DNA of 64,000 nt from Isochrysis galbana (Eukaryota > Haptophyta > Isochrysidales > Isochrysidaceae): contig CM030937.1 of the NCBI GenBank assembly GCA_018136815.1, forward strand, positions 4,648,226 through 4,712,225, written 5' to 3'. The translations under genes were made by a program, and so were the position numbers. The notes beneath the pieces were generated by a model. The model was not told the DNA's origin and did not search any database. It saw only the letters and a list, made by a program, of their open reading frames with translations. This document shows positions 19,607 to 32,143 of this stretch, in pieces. The stretch's first letter is position 1. Each line of letters opens with the position of its first letter.

Positions 19607-22189
19607 AGCACGAAATCTAAGCTCGCGTCCTCGGCCGCAGAGGAGGAACCTCTCAGGGAACCTTCTCTGCCCGCTGCAGCTTCTGTTCCCGTTGGATGTC
19701 CGAGTGATCCCACGGCCTCTGAGGCTGCACCAGTGGCACCCATCACTCCGGCTGCTATCTCCACGACTGGCTCCGATCAGCTCGTGGCGGATGGCGAGTC
19801 TTGGTCCGCTGCCCTCGGCACCCACCGGGTGCAATCACAGCGGGCCATGGTGGAGCATGACCCTCTCCCGCATGAAGCCAACTTCAGCGTCGCTGAGTTG
19901 GCCCATGAGGTGGAGGAGGGTCCCCTCCCTCTGATTCAATTTGACCCGCCTCCTCACCTTCGAGATGATGAGTCTGAGGTGGGTGAAGCTGAGGTGATCA
20001 GCTTCCGAAGCCCCGCCTACCGGGACTATGCCCCGCCGTCATCAAAAGGGGTCCTTGATCAAGAGATCACCCCGATCGAGACGGCCGCGGCGCGTCAGGA
20101 TGCGGAAATGGCAAGGCTTCAGGCGGAGACCAACACCCTAAAAGGGGCTGTGGAGCGCCTACACTCATCCCTTGCCGCGGCAGAGGCGAGGGAGGGGCTT
20201 CTCCGGGATCAAGTTGAAGCAGGGTTCAAAGCCCTGACTCAGCTACTCCAAGCCCGCCAAGAGCCCGCTTCAAGTCCGTCGATGGATCGGACCGAGGCGG
20301 CTGCGGATTCTGCTAGGCCGGTTCAGAGGGAACCACCCATGGGCGAGCCTCCTGCTCTAGACCCAAAGGGCCACAGCTCTCCGGCTTCTAGGGTTCCACG
20401 GTCGGCGTACCCGACCTCTAAATCGGAATCCCGCCGCCAGGACCAAAGCCCTTACCGGGGCCCGACCCCGATGGTGCCACTTCGCCACCCTCGTGACCCC
20501 TGCCTCGCGGTGGGGATGGATGAGCGAGAGGCAGTTGTAAGCGAGTGGAAAAATCTCCTCGCCCTGCCTTCACGCGATCTGGCCGCCCTTTACCGCGACT
20601 CCGACGAGCACGAGCTCATCCACACCATTTTGAAGAGCAACCTCTCCCTGGCGGGCAACGTTTGGCATTGCCGAATTTTCATGGAGGAGGACCACTTGCT
20701 CAAATGGGTGCGTAGCCGCTTCTCAGCCGAGCAAACCCTTCACCATCAGGTCAGGATGGGCAAAGAGCTTTCGGAGCTCCGCTTCCCAAAGGCCCTCGCC
20801 TCCGATAACGTTCAAACCGCGGCGACAGCCTGGAACGAATTTCGGCTAACTCTCATCAAGCCGTTGGAGCGGGCACTAGCGCTCGGCTGCGATCATCGCG
20901 AAATATTTACCTCCCTCCTCGCGGCAGCCGGAGCCAATTCCAGCGGCAATTCTCGCATCTTCGCCTTCCTCCTCGATCTAGTGGAGGACCGCGCCCTCGC
21001 TCTCAATCCTGTCCTCGCTGCTGACGTCCTTCTTCGCAAATGCGACGGGACCTTCGCAAACGGGGCCGATGGTTTCGCGAAAGACTCGGCGTCGATGGAG
21101 TGGGACCGCATGAGGGAGCGCGAGGCTGGCGCTGATCTATGTGAGCTCAGCAAGAATTTGGTTCGCGCCTACATCCGCAAGCTTGGCGATTCCGCGGTTG
21201 ACTCCACCAACGTGTGGGATCATCCAAACATGGCCCATGAGATCAACCAGAGGTTCGAAGAAATCATCCGGAACGATAAGGTTGATCCTCAGCGCGGCGT
21301 CGATAATGCTATTAAATTTGCGGAGGTGCTCGCGGAGACTCGTTTCCGCGTAGAGAACCACGAGCTAGGTCGGTCGGCGCTCTCGTGCGTCAACCTCTGC
21401 CAACGGTACCTCAGCCCTTACGAGCAGGCTCGGGTGAAGCGTCATCAATCCCGGCCCTCGACGAAGCAAACCGTGGCTAGCGTACGCACTAAAGCCTCAG
21501 GCGAGGCAAAGAACGAGACTTCCTCGTCCCAGAAGACCGCTTCGACCACGGACATGGTTGCCGCCGTGCAGGCGGCCGTCCAAGCTACCGTGGCGGAAGC
21601 TCTTCGCGGACAGGGACATTCGCCTGCTTCGAAGCCTGATTATCGGGCTGCTGCACCGCCGGCAAGTTACCACTCCAACTCACCGTTGCCGGCTATACTG
21701 ACCGATCCACCGGGTCGAAAGGGAGGCTCGTCTCGGCCGCCCAGCCGTCGCTGCGATCCGCCGGCGAACGGCCAAGGGCTACCGCCCGATTTGGGCGTAT
21801 CCCGGTGGACGCCCGAGCTTTGGAATCGGGCCCGAGCCCGCTTCTGGGCCGTAGCAGGCTATGCCAAGCACCCAAGGGTCTCGGCGGCGCTAGCAAAGTG
21901 CCGACCGGCCGATAATTCAATGGAAACTCCACGAACGGACGATATCAATAGGGGAATCACCGAATGGACGAACGAAAACGGCTGTGCCTTCTGCGCTTTC
22001 CGACCTCAAGCTCCTCCTGGCACTCCATCCAGCGAAGCCTGGAAATATGGCACGGGAGACGGTGCTCACAACCCCGTCATCTGTCAGCCATATATCCGCT
22101 TTCTGTGTGAGGCTGGCTGCGGAGAGTGCGGATCGGACGAGCACATTCATAAGCTTCTTCGCTCGATGGTCCGGGTTAAGCCTCAGTAG
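19472..22189 (+). CDS. Gag polyprotein of the chromovirus (version A, intact)
   Basis: 905 residues from ATG 19472 (MGLPDPVQNF). The frame is open upstream to 19307 without an ATG. The N-terminal third is acidic and proline-rich. A coiled-coil-like stretch (about residues 210-255) precedes a basic linker. A helical, capsid-like region follows (MDEREAVVSEWKNLLALPSR to LGRSALSCVNLCQRY). The C-terminus has clustered cysteines and histidines: CAFC, then CGEC and HIHK. That would be an atypical zinc-binding nucleocapsid in place of the CCHC knuckle. Gag packages element RNA in cytoplasmic particles. The start codon lies in the LTR, so the first codons are repeated at the 3' end. A later start at the AMVEHD methionine (19847) is possible. 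Confidence 0.75.
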   Translation: MGLPDPVQNFIHPTPGGEEGQSAALAAGAARDGVAQSPPVALDSTSTKSKLASSAAEEEPLREPSLPAAASVPVGCPSDPTASEAAPVAPITPAAISTTGSDQLVADGESWSAALGTHRVQSQRAMVEHDPLPHEANFSVAELAHEVEEGPLPLIQFDPPPHLRDDESEVGEAEVISFRSPAYRDYAPPSSKGVLDQEITPIETAAARQDAEMARLQAETNTLKGAVERLHSSLAAAEAREGLLRDQVEAGFKALTQLLQARQEPASSPSMDRTEAAADSARPVQREPPMGEPPALDPKGHSSPASRVPRSAYPTSKSESRRQDQSPYRGPTPMVPLRHPRDPCLAVGMDEREAVVSEWKNLLALPSRDLAALYRDSDEHELIHTILKSNLSLAGNVWHCRIFMEEDHLLKWVRSRFSAEQTLHHQVRMGKELSELRFPKALASDNVQTAATAWNEFRLTLIKPLERALALGCDHREIFTSLLAAAGANSSGNSRIFAFLLDLVEDRALALNPVLAADVLLRKCDGTFANGADGFAKDSASMEWDRMREREAGADLCELSKNLVRAYIRKLGDSAVDSTNVWDHPNMAHEINQRFEEIIRNDKVDPQRGVDNAIKFAEVLAETRFRVENHELGRSALSCVNLCQRYLSPYEQARVKRHQSRPSTKQTVASVRTKASGEAKNETSSSQKTASTTDMVAAVQAAVQATVAEALRGQGHSPASKPDYRAAAPPASYHSNSPLPAILTDPPGRKGGSSRPPSRRCDPPANGQGLPPDLGVSRWTPELWNRARARFWAVAGYAKHPRVSAALAKCRPADNSMETPRTDDINRGITEWTNENGCAFCAFRPQAPPGTPSSEAWKYGTGDGAHNPVICQPYIRFLCEAGCGECGSDEHIHKLLRSMVRVKPQ

Positions 22190-22776
22190 GGGTCCGGCGG
22201 GGTCCCCGTCCTTCAAACCCTGGCGGAGAACATCGCGGGCGGTGGGCCTGAACGCCACCACCACCATCCCGATCCGATCCCTACGCCGCTTGGGGAGAAG
22301 AGCTGTCGACGCGGCGATTCTCCCCCTGTCTCTAGCTCTATTCAGTCCTCGACGGTGGGAGCCGCCTCGCCGGCTGAAGCCCCCGCCGAACGGCTATCTC
22401 GGAAGCCGGAGTCGACACTTGACCCGGGCTCCTGGAAACAGGTTTGCCCCGGAGATAGTCGCGACCCGACTCTCCGAAATTCGTGTACGTCTACAAGTTC
22501 TTCTATTACTCCGCACGCTATTAGGATGTTAGGGGCCGATTCTCGCTCGCTGCCCCTCTTGGAATCTATTTCTACGGATACTATGCTGTCTTCGGTTTCT
22601 TCTAATTCTCCTAGGTCTTTCGACGCATCTTCATCCCTGGATTCATCCCCCGACGGCCCTGCCCAAGGGGTGGGCTAGGTGGATCCGACGCGTCTTCGGT
22701 CTCTTCGTTTCGTAAACAGTCAGTTGTAAAGCCCTCGAGGGCTGTCGACTCGGTATCATCTTCTGCTCTAGGTTCT

Positions 22777-25700
22777 ATGGATAGGTCCGACGTGGCCGCT
22801 GCCGCGTCCGAAAACGTTGTTGCTGCTTTACCTGTTTCTGCTCTTCCGGGACCCCACTGGAGACCTCTCTCCCAAGGGCCATAGCCGGAGCCGCTCTGCG
22901 GACGAATTGTCGTTGTCTACCGTAGGTTCTCGTGCAGTGGAGGCGGAGACTTGTGCCTCCTCCTCACCTCTCTCCCCGGTTCGTTATATTTCTCCGTCAT
23001 CGTGTTCATTCTCTCGTCTCGAAGTTGCACCTGTTCTCGTTTCTGACCTGGTTCCCGACCCGGAAGGGTCGGCTTCCGGAGTCAATGAAGATGAAGGTTC
23101 CAAGGGAGCTGCGGCTTTCCGCGCTCACGCCGTGGCCACCCCAGACTCGGGAGACGCAGGGGCCGTCGATTACGATCTCTCGTCGCGCCCCACACGGACG
23201 CCGGCGTCTCCTCTTTCTCTCGGCTCTCCGGAGGATCCCTGTTCCAGGGATCGCCCGCCGGAGCCAACCCCCTTCAGGTCTAGCCCACCGAAACTTCAGG
23301 GCGACGACCCCCTCCCCCTGAATTCTACTGCCGAGGCCATCCACCGGATCGCCGTGGTTGGTTGTTCCTCGGCCGCCAAGTCTACTGAAGCTGCCCGCGC
23401 CCCTACGCGCGAGCTCCAAATGTTAGCCGCCTCCCGTGCCCGGGCTAGCGGTTCCTCCGTCATCTTGCCCCGCCATCTCGCCGAAGCTGCTCTAGCCTTG
23501 CGGCGGCCGCACGCGAGCACTCATTCATCACCCTCTGCCGTACTGCCGACGCATTTTGACGAGCTTTGCGCTGAGTTAGCGGCGATCCACGACGCCGTGA
23601 CGTTCGACGCGGCCGAGGGGATTCCTCCACCCCGCGTTCTAGTCGTCGGTGAAGCTAGCGGGGTCGTGTCTTCGATGTTCCTACTCGCCGGAGCGCACGT
23701 CGCGACGTGCGATCTACGACCGTCGGAGATCGACTACATTCCCCACTTCTGCGGAGATGCTCTTCACATTCAAAACCTCGGTTGGGACCTCGTGGTCGCG
23801 CATCCGCCGTGCACGTATTTGTCGGCGGTGAGTTGCCAGTGGCTCGATCGGGAGCCGGGACGACGCCAGGCTCTCGAATCCGCCGCTAGAGTCTTCCTCG
23901 CCATGGCAAGCGCCAACGCGCCTTTCGTTGCCGTCGAAAATCCTCGAATGCACGCGGAAGCCTCCGCCTTAGTCGGGGGGTTGCGACCGCGGCAGTTTGT
24001 GCAGCCGTGGCAGCACGGCACGGGCCATCAAAAAGCAACTGGCCTGTACCTGACGGCTTCACTCCCGCCCCTGCAGCCTTCGAAGATTGTCGAGGGACGT
24101 CTATCCGCGATGGCGGATCTATCGCCGTCGCCCCACCGTGGCGCCCTTCGCAGCCGCACCTATGTGGGCATTGCCGGTGCAATGGCGGCCCAGTGGATGC
24201 CGGTCTTGCGCCGTTATGCGCGCGAAGCCAAGGCGTCGCGTTCGCTCGACTTCACGGTGGACTGGGCAATTTCCCAAGCCGCTGCCAGCTTGAGAGAACG
24301 CCCTTCGCTTTGCTCGACCGGCTTCGAACTGGCTGAGCCGAGGACGGCTCTGGCTCGCTTCATGGAGGGGGGAGGCGAGGCAGCTTCTAGCTCTCACCTC
24401 ACGCCTCCCAGCGGTACGCTAGTGTCCGATTCGGTAGTCGTGATCTCAGACGCGGGCCCCGTTGCCGATGCGTCTCGCCTGCTCCATCGGAAGGACTCGG
24501 AAACCAACGCATCGCAAGACGGGACCGTGGCGGAAGTGGACTGCTTCACGCCGTGGGAGTGGCCCATAAGGGACCGCTCTACAACGCCAGGCCCTCCAAA
24601 CACGGTGAAGAAGCGCCGCAGCAAGTGGCAGGTCTTCATCGTGATGTAATTTCGGGGGTCCATCGGTGGCAGGATGTCACGCCTTCCATCGCCCAAGAAA
24701 TCGCTGAGCAAGCGGCAGCTGCGGAGCCGTCGGAACCTTCCATCTTGTCTCGACTGGGCTCCCAAGGCATCAATGCACTATCTCCGAGCGCCTCCTTCAC
24801 GGCTGGCGACGAGGGAGTGGCCGAACTGACCAATTCGTTCGTAGCCGAAAGGCCACTCGAAACCTGGGATGTCGGGCCCGACTCGGGAGAAGATGACACG
24901 CCCGAGATGCCAGAACACCGGAGCATGCAGACCCTCGAGACCAAGCCCTCCGACGCCGCCGAGGAGAGGGTACTCCACGGGCACTGTGTTGCGATGGGGC
25001 TGCCGCTAGGGGTCTCAGTGCGGCTGGTTTTTCCGAGTTGTCGAAGCTTCCGAAGACAGACTTGCAGAAGTCCCTGGAGAAGGAATGGTCACGCCAAATG
25101 GATCAACCTCGGCATCCGACGGACCGTCGAGGGCTAGGCTATGATGGCGTGCCTAACCCCTCTAGTTCGGCAAAGGCATCCCCATACTCTTCAATACCAT
25201 TCGTGCCGCAGACGGTAGCCGCCGCTATCGAGCGAGTGCCCCACGTCGATGAATCTTCTCCGTCCAGGCCAGCCTCCAATCCAACCACCCCGTCACCCGG
25301 AGCCGGAACCTCGCTTCCAGTAGAATCTATCGCGGACACGCCGCCGCCGCTCTACCCTCGTCACTGCCTCTATGTCCGCGATCTCGTGGTCTGCCGTGCC
25401 GATGGCGACCGCGCAGCTCAAGGGTTCGTTCTCCCGGACGTTGCTCTCACGGTGAACAGCACCCTGGCTGACACTGGAGCGGGCCCGTCAGTAATCACCA
25501 CTGCTCTTCTCGATCGACTACCTGAAGACGCTTGCGTCGAACGCGTATCGGACGCTACCGTCCCCAACCTACATGGGCCGGACGGCCTTCCTCTCATCAC
25601 TAGGGGCCGGGCTAGCCTCGTCTTCTCCTTGTCCGGTCGCCTCTTCCGTCATTCGTTCGCGGTCATCGAAGGGAACCCGATGCTTCTGCTCGGGAACGAT

Positions 25701-28700
25701 TTTTTGGCCGCTCACTCCGCTACCATTTCTCTCGACGCCGCGAGCTCAGAGGGAAGCCTCCGCCTCCGTCCGGCCTCTGGCGATGCAGAAGACTCTTCAA
25801 GAGTCCTTTCCGAATGCGTAGTCAGAGTTTCCACGGCGCCGCCCCCAGTCGCGGACTCCGGCTTCGTCGGAGCTATCTCGATGTCACCCGGTCAGCCGCT
25901 GACTGTCGACTTTCTGGAGAGGTCGACGGCAACACGAGAGATCCCGGCCGGATCGGTGGGTGAGGCTGCTGCTGATGCTAGGCAGCCACTCTATACACCT
26001 CTCTTTGAGTCTGCCGACGAGTTTGCGGCCAAAGCTCCGGCGTCTACCTCGTCCGAATATCTTCTCTACACGGAGCAAGCGGTGACGATTCCTGCCTTCC
26101 ACCGCGCAACCATCTGGGTTAGGGTTCCGCTAGCTCTCCGAGATCATTCGGACTGCGCGATGCTGGTCGACCGCCTACCAAACCGCGAGGCTCTCGATTC
26201 GTCCCCTCTCGTAATGCCCACGGTGGTCACGCCCACGGACGATCATCGCATCGCGGTGACGATCGTCCACACCGGGGTCAATGCGCTGACCCTGCCGTCT
26301 CTGCATCCGATAGCTTCGCTCCAGGTGCGCTTCAAGTTGCACCGGGGCTGGACTCCGACTGGAAGCGAGGGGGATGGTGACCCTGTCACCGCGCTGAGCG
26401 AGGAGCAACGATCCTACTCGACTCAGCCACCATCGATCCAGACCGGCTTCTTTCCGACGATCAACGAGAAGAAGTACGCCAACTCTTGGCCCGGCGCATC
26501 AAAGCTTTCGCGTTGCACCCGGGGGCTCCAAACCATACGCACGTTCTCGAGGTGGAGTTGCCACTCAACCCCGGCGCTGTTCCTCACCGGCAGCTCCGTC
26601 TAGAGTGGGCCGCGCAGGCGAGCTCATCATAGAAGAGGAGGTAGCCAAGATGGAAGCCGCCGGCATTATTCGCAAGTCAAATTCGGCTTGGGCTTCCCGA
26701 GTAGTCCTGGTCAGCAAGAAAGATGGCTCCGTTCGATTCTGCGTGGACTACCGCGACACGAACGCCAAGCTACGCGTCGAGGATAGCCCTCTACCCCTCA
26801 TTGTAGAGGCTATTGATAGGCTAGCGTCCGGCCAAGGGCCGCTCAGTTCTCTCTTTTATGTACTCTCGATTTAGCCTCTGGTTTTTGGGGCATCCCGATC
26901 AAAGAATCGCACAAACATATCACCGCTTTCACTACCCACCGCGGCAAATACGAGTTCAACTTTCTACCGTTCGGATCCAATCAGGTCCCTCCTACATGTG
27001 CCGCTTGATGGACATCGTTCTCGGTGCGCTATCGTGGGAGATCTGCATGCCTTACCTCGATGATGTCGGCATCTGGTCAACGGGAGTGGGTCCTTCCGAA
27101 GAGGCCAGGGCACAAGCTTCGTTCGAGCAAATGCTTCACCGGCTAGACCTAGTTCTCGAGCGGCTAGAGTGGGCCGGCCTGACCTGCAAGATGTCCAAGT
27201 GTGTCTTCTTTGCCACCTCTACGGAGTACCTCGGTCACGTTGTCTCGAGGGAAGGTCTCAAGATGGACCCGAAGAAGGTCGCAGCTGTCGCCGACATCGA
27301 CCCGTCATCCATCAACTCCTTGGAAGCGGTTCGATCTTTCCTCGGCCTTTGCTCCTACTACCGTCGATTCATTCGCCAATTCGCCGCTAAGGCTGCTCCT
27401 CTCACTGCTCTCACGCGGAAGGGCTGCGACGTGGCAAAGGAGTCCCAGTCCGAGGAGTGTCGCCGAGCTATCCAAGAGCTCAAGACAGCGATCACTTCGG
27501 AGCCCGTCTTGACTCCACCCAGGGATGATCGGCCCTTCATCGTCAAGACCGATGGGGCTAGCAAGTTGGGCATCGCCGGCATCCTCTCGCAGCTAGGAGA
27601 CGATAACCGTGAACGAGTCGTTGGGTACTACGCTCGCAGTCTCACCTCGGCCGAACGCCATTGGACGGTGACCGAGATCGAACTCTTGGCTGCCCTGGAA
27701 TCAATCCGAAATTGGCGACCCTACCTTTGGGGGCGTCGGTTCAAGTTAGTCGTCGACCACTCCGCGCTGCGATGGCTGCATACCATGAAGGATCAAGTAG
27801 CCGGTGGGCCAGCCTCTCGGCTGACTCGGTGGGCTCTCAAGTTGGCTGAGTACCGGTTCGATGTCGAACATAAACCAGGAGCTGTTCATCAGGATGCTGA
27901 CGGGCTGTCCCGGCTAGCATCCCTGGAGCCGGAACACGAAGACGAACCACTCGCCGGCCCAGCGTCGCTAGCGGTACGTGAGCCTGGCTCAGAGTCTCTA
28001 GCCGAGCATGAACGGTCTCATCCGGTGGCTGCCATCACGCGCTCCGTAGCTACGGCGCGAGGGCTTCAAGCTTTGGACCGATCTCGTCGTCGAGCCTCCG
28101 ATTCCGGGCCCGCCATCCAGTCCAGTTATTTGGCTCCGGGTACGCCGACTTCCGAAGAGATGAGAGCGGCCCTGGCGGAAGATCCGTTCGTAGAGCCACT
28201 CCTAGGTCAGGAGAGACGGTCAATCACGAGCCATCAGGCCAAGGGTCGCCTCCGCCGGCCGCCGCCTCAGGCCCCATTGCCGACGATGATTCGTGTTCCA
28301 GTCCTGTCGCTCCCGTTTCCGCTCAGCAATCCAAGATGTTTCGCCGTTTCGTCGTTCACGATGGGCTCGTCTACTATCGCACCGTCCTTGACTCCACCGA
28401 CCCGGACTCGCTAGTGCTCTATGTTCCGCCCTGTTGCGGTCTCGCTACCTCTTTGCCTACCACGATCGCTCCGGTCACCTTGGAGTTTCTCGTATGTCCG
28501 GTCTTCTTCGTACTCGGGTATACTGGCCTGGCATGTCTTCCGACGTTGCATCCTACGTCCGGGAATGCCACGAGTGCACCCTCGCCAAGCCGCTACCTAG
28601 GGCTCTAGCGTCGCCCTCCGGTCTCTCCGTGGGCACCTACCCCTTTGATGTGGTCTACTGCGACGTGCTCGCACTGGCTCCCACTCACAACTTCGTGCCT

Positions 28701-29821
28701 GGAGTCTCGGGTTACGACAAGCTGGTCGTCTTCATCGACTCGCTCACTCGATGGATTGAGGCTGAGCCTTCGAATGGGGATCCTCGTCGGAGGTGGCCTT
28801 GGACATGTTCATCCGCTTGATTGTGACGCGTTATGGAGTCCCTAGGCAGCTTCGAACCGACGCCGGTTCGAATCTATGTTCGGTTCTTGTTTCGCGTATT
28901 CTGGAGCTCACCGGGACTGATTTGTCGAGTACAGAGCCGTACCGACATGAGGTGTAGGCTTCGTCGAACGCGCTCAGCAAACGCTCATTCGTTTGATGCG
29001 CGCCTCGAACGAGGGTGGCAGCCATTGGGTCGACCATTTGCCGTTCCTACTCCTCTCGTTGAGGGCTTCTTCCGGTCGTGTACCTCCCGGTCTCCAGCGT
29101 CTTTGATCTTTGGGCGTGAGCTGCGTCTGCCCGCTCAACTCTCTGATCCGAAGACCGTTTCGCCAACTGCTCTCGAGGCGGCGTCCGCCGACGTTCGCTC
29201 GTACGCATCCAGGCTCAATGCGAGCCTCCGCCTCTCTTGGTCCAGCGCTCTCGAGGCTACCCTAGCCGCTCAGGCTGAGTCAGTCCGTGACGCTACCATC
29301 AAGTCTCAAAGACCAGCGCGTTTCGAACCTGGGATCGCGTCTGCATGCGATTACCAGGCCATGCCAACAAGTTGCAATTCATCTACTCGGGTCCCTACCG
29401 CGTCGTAGAGGCTCTGTCCGACACTAGGTACCGACTCCGTGATCTGGAGAACCGGTTAGTCAAGGAGGAGGTGCATATCTCGAACCTCCGGCCGTATCAT
29501 ACTTTCGTTGATGAAGAGCCGCTGGCTGACGACGAGTACATCGTTGAAAAGTTGCTCGATCGTCGTAGCCATGGCGATTCTATCGAGTACCTCGTGAAGT
29601 GGCGTGGCTATGCTCTTCGAGAAGCCACCTGGGAGCCTCGTTCCGAGTTGCTCCGTCGTTGTTCTGATTTGCTTGATGATTATGATCGCTCCGTCGAAGA
29701 GACTTGTCCAGAAGATGTTGAGTCCCCGGAAGCAACTTCTTCGTCGGCCAGGGATACTCCTCTTCCTCCCGTTCTCGATGCGCCGTCTTCGCGCACTCGA
29801 TCCAGGCTCCATCCTCGTTGA
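22777..29821 (+). pseudogene. pol: Pol polyprotein, version A (broken by single-base deletions)
   Basis: This corresponds to version B's Pol. An open stretch from about 22817 to 24649 holds the linker and the methyltransferase-like domain (about 23630-24208), intact. Compared with B, bases are missing near 24632, 24963, 26411, 26590, 26853, 26972, 28432, 28785, 28951, 29083 and 29332. These split the protease, RT, RNase H, integrase and chromodomain into separate frames. The losses fall towards the contig end at 32043 and mostly at short homopolymers or repeated bases. That is more like uncorrected reads than decay. Confidence 0.75.
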
Positions 29822-30190
29822 TCCCATGTCTTGGGTAAGGGACCCGTCCCTCTAGGCTAGCCCCACGCCTCGGCTAGGGCTCCGAGTTCAAGAGCGAATC
29901 ATGGAGGTGCTGAACGCGTGCTGCCTGCGCTCTACACCCGGCGCAACACCCGAGCAAAGCTCCTGTAAAAGGGAGAAGTGGGTGGGGCAGTGCGTACGAA
30001 AGAGGCCGCCGCGTTAAGCCGCCGATTTCGTGCTCGCTTTGGATCCAAAGGGTGTTCTTGTCTCCACGTTTCGCTCGCTATGTTCCGTTGCTTCTTGTTC
30101 CGATTCTGACCTCTGGTCAGCTCAGGTTCCAGGTTCCAGGTCTCTGTTTCCAGGTTCACCGCTCGACATCGGGAGACGTCTCGATCTTAG

Positions 30191-30198
30191 TCGGGGGG
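30191..30198 (+). promoter_or_regulatory. Polypurine tract before LTR2
   Basis: GGGGGG directly abuts the LTR start TG. It is the expected plus-strand primer site. The same tract precedes LTR3 at 42667-42674. Confidence 0.7.
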
Positions 30199-31517
30199 TG
30201 TCGCATTCATCCTAGATGATGCGATTTCCAGGCTCTTGTTTCCAGGTCCTTCGCCGTGCGGCCACACGGTGAAGCTCAGGTACATCTAGGTTGGTAGGGT
30301 TCGTCCCTAGCGATCTAGAATTCGAGTTCTTGTTTCGTTCCTTCTAGCCTGTTTGTCAGGTCTAGATTCCAGGTTTCCTCCTTTCGGGTAATCTTGACCC
30401 AAAGGAGCCAGTCGCCTGTCACTCGCTGCGCGCTTGTCTCAGGCTCTCGAGTTACCTTGTGAAGGCTTGTTTAGCTTCTTGCAAGGCTTGTCGTTTCTTG
30501 TTGGGTTCCGGTTCTTTCTTGGGACCTGCTGACTTTCGTTGTTGTCCAGGCCTGTTCTTCGTAGGTTCTGCTTGGCCTGGTTAGGGTTTCGTTGAATCCC
30601 GCGTTCGGCGTTTGGCGTTGGCGTTCGGAAATTTCCTCTCACATTCCCTAGGTCCGCTACCCTTGGCTTGTAGGTCCTTGCTTCTTTCTTCTCGGTCAAG
30701 GTTTTGGCGAGCGAGTCGGTTGCTCTAGCCGCTCGAGATTTGAGGTTTAATTTGCCATCTCCCCTTGGAGATCGGTGTAGGTTCGCTTCCTAGGTGAGGG
30801 AATCTTTCCCCTTGATGCAAGTTACATGCAAGCCTTGGCCCCTTTGGTGTTTCTTCCCCTTGGTTGCTACTCAGGGTTGTTCGTTAGAAGCGTCTAGAAG
30901 GTTCACGCTCAACGGCAAGATTTATTCGGTCGTGAAGATATCTCGTTGCGATCTGTATCCAAAGTGATCGCCGTGGTCGCGCGACATGACGCTCCCCTTC
31001 GGACTCTCCGCTACGTGGGAAGTTACAACGGAGACACGCTCCGGCCGTCGCTGCGGAGTCTCTCTCTCTCTCGCTCTCTCTCTCCGTCTCTCGCGACGTG
31101 TTTGAGTTATCGGTGATTTGGGGTCGCGGTTGCTTGATAATTTGCTTTGTTTGGGTGAATGATTCCGGTGTGTTCGTGAGTCGGTGTATCCTGTTGTTCT
31201 CAGGCTCTTTGTCCGTCGTTGTTCGCTGCGTCGCTGCACTCAAGCAGCCTAGGCTCCCTCCCTGAGGGAAGAGTTCTTTGTAGGTCTAACAATCTCTTAA
31301 AACCCAACACACTAGGGCCGCTAGGAGCGCCTCGCCGCCCCACAGTCCTTCGTTCGCCGTTCGTTCCCTGTCCATACACCCGAATGGGGTTGCCCGACCC
31401 AGTCCAGAATTTCATTCACCCGACTCCCGGTGGGGAGGAGGGCAAAGCGCCGCGCTAGCCGCCGGTGCCGCTCGCGACGGAGTGGCTCAGAGCCCTCCGG
31501 TAGCGCTCGACTCGACA
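30199..31517 (+). repeat. 3' LTR of version A (LTR2)
   Basis: 1319 bp, nearly identical to LTR1 and LTR3 but lacking a few single bases, for example in GAATCCCCGCG and CCTTAGGTG. It ends CTCGACA and is followed by TCGTC and the same flank as LTR3. Confidence 0.85.
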
Positions 31518-32043
31518 TCGTCGAGGGTTACATGAAAGTTACGCGGGAATCGGTGCCCCAAGGCAAACGTGTCCGTGTAAACGTAGAAATGCCAATCGGG
31601 CGTTTGCCCGATTCGACTTTAACAATTCCTTCTAGTGCGGTCTTGGCTCGTTGTTGGTTGCCCCTGAGAACGTGAAAGCCCTCGCGCTCTAGCTAGGGCA
31701 CTTGCCAAGTGGCGCGTCTTGGTCTTGTACGCTTTAACCGGGTCAAATATGCGAAAGACGATGTAGGTGGCGATCTCCTTGAGTGAGGACCGGATTGCGC
31801 TAGATTTGCGTGGGGCTTGGTCGGCTAGCGTGCCATAGGTGACCCCGAACTCGTGCGGGACTCCTGATAGAACCGTTTGGAGTTTGTCTCCATAGGCGGC
31901 CTTGAATTGTTCGTGCGCATCATCATCGACGTAGAATATCCAAGGGCCTTTACGGCCCTTGTCCATCCCATCCGGTGTGGCGTCAAGGCCTTCCAGCCTG
32001 GAGAGAAGGAATTTCATGAATGTAGCAACATCCTCGCTCTTTA
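31518..32043 (+). other. Duplicate of the right flank of the insertion (equals 43998-44524)
   Basis: This 526-bp stretch repeats 43998-44524 with one single-base difference seen (near 31600), then stops at the N gap. It holds the broken end of the unknown ORF on the minus strand. It is the overlapping end of a contig and not a second locus. Confidence 0.85.
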
Positions 32044-32143
32044 NNNNNNNNNNNNNNNNNNNNNNNNNNNNNNNNNNNNNNNNNNNNNNNNNNNNNNNNN
32101 NNNNNNNNNNNNNNNNNNNNNNNNNNNNNNNNNNNNNNNNNNN
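32044..32143. other. Assembly gap, exactly 100 N
   Basis: One hundred undetermined bases, the conventional size for a gap of unknown length. The sequences on both sides overlap each other by about 12.38 kb. Confidence 0.95.

Larger units (their letters stand above)
18284..31517 (+). mobile_element. Ty3/Gypsy chromovirus with methyltransferase domain, assembly version A
   Basis: The complete element runs LTR-gag-pol-LTR. The LTRs are 18284-19606 and 30199-31517. They start TGTCG and end CGACA. A polypurine tract TCGGGGGG (30191-30198) abuts the 3' LTR. Gag is open here. Pol is cut by about ten single-base deletions between 24.6 and 29.4 kb relative to version B at 32144-43997. The final LTR is followed by the same target site as version B. 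Versions A and B are therefore almost certainly one genomic insertion assembled twice. A chromodomain at the end of Pol places it among the chromoviruses. Confidence 0.9.

Noticed and set aside
23006-24397. Minus-strand frames across the methyltransferase region
   Set aside because: They recur identically in version B and are shadows of the plus-strand Pol frame.
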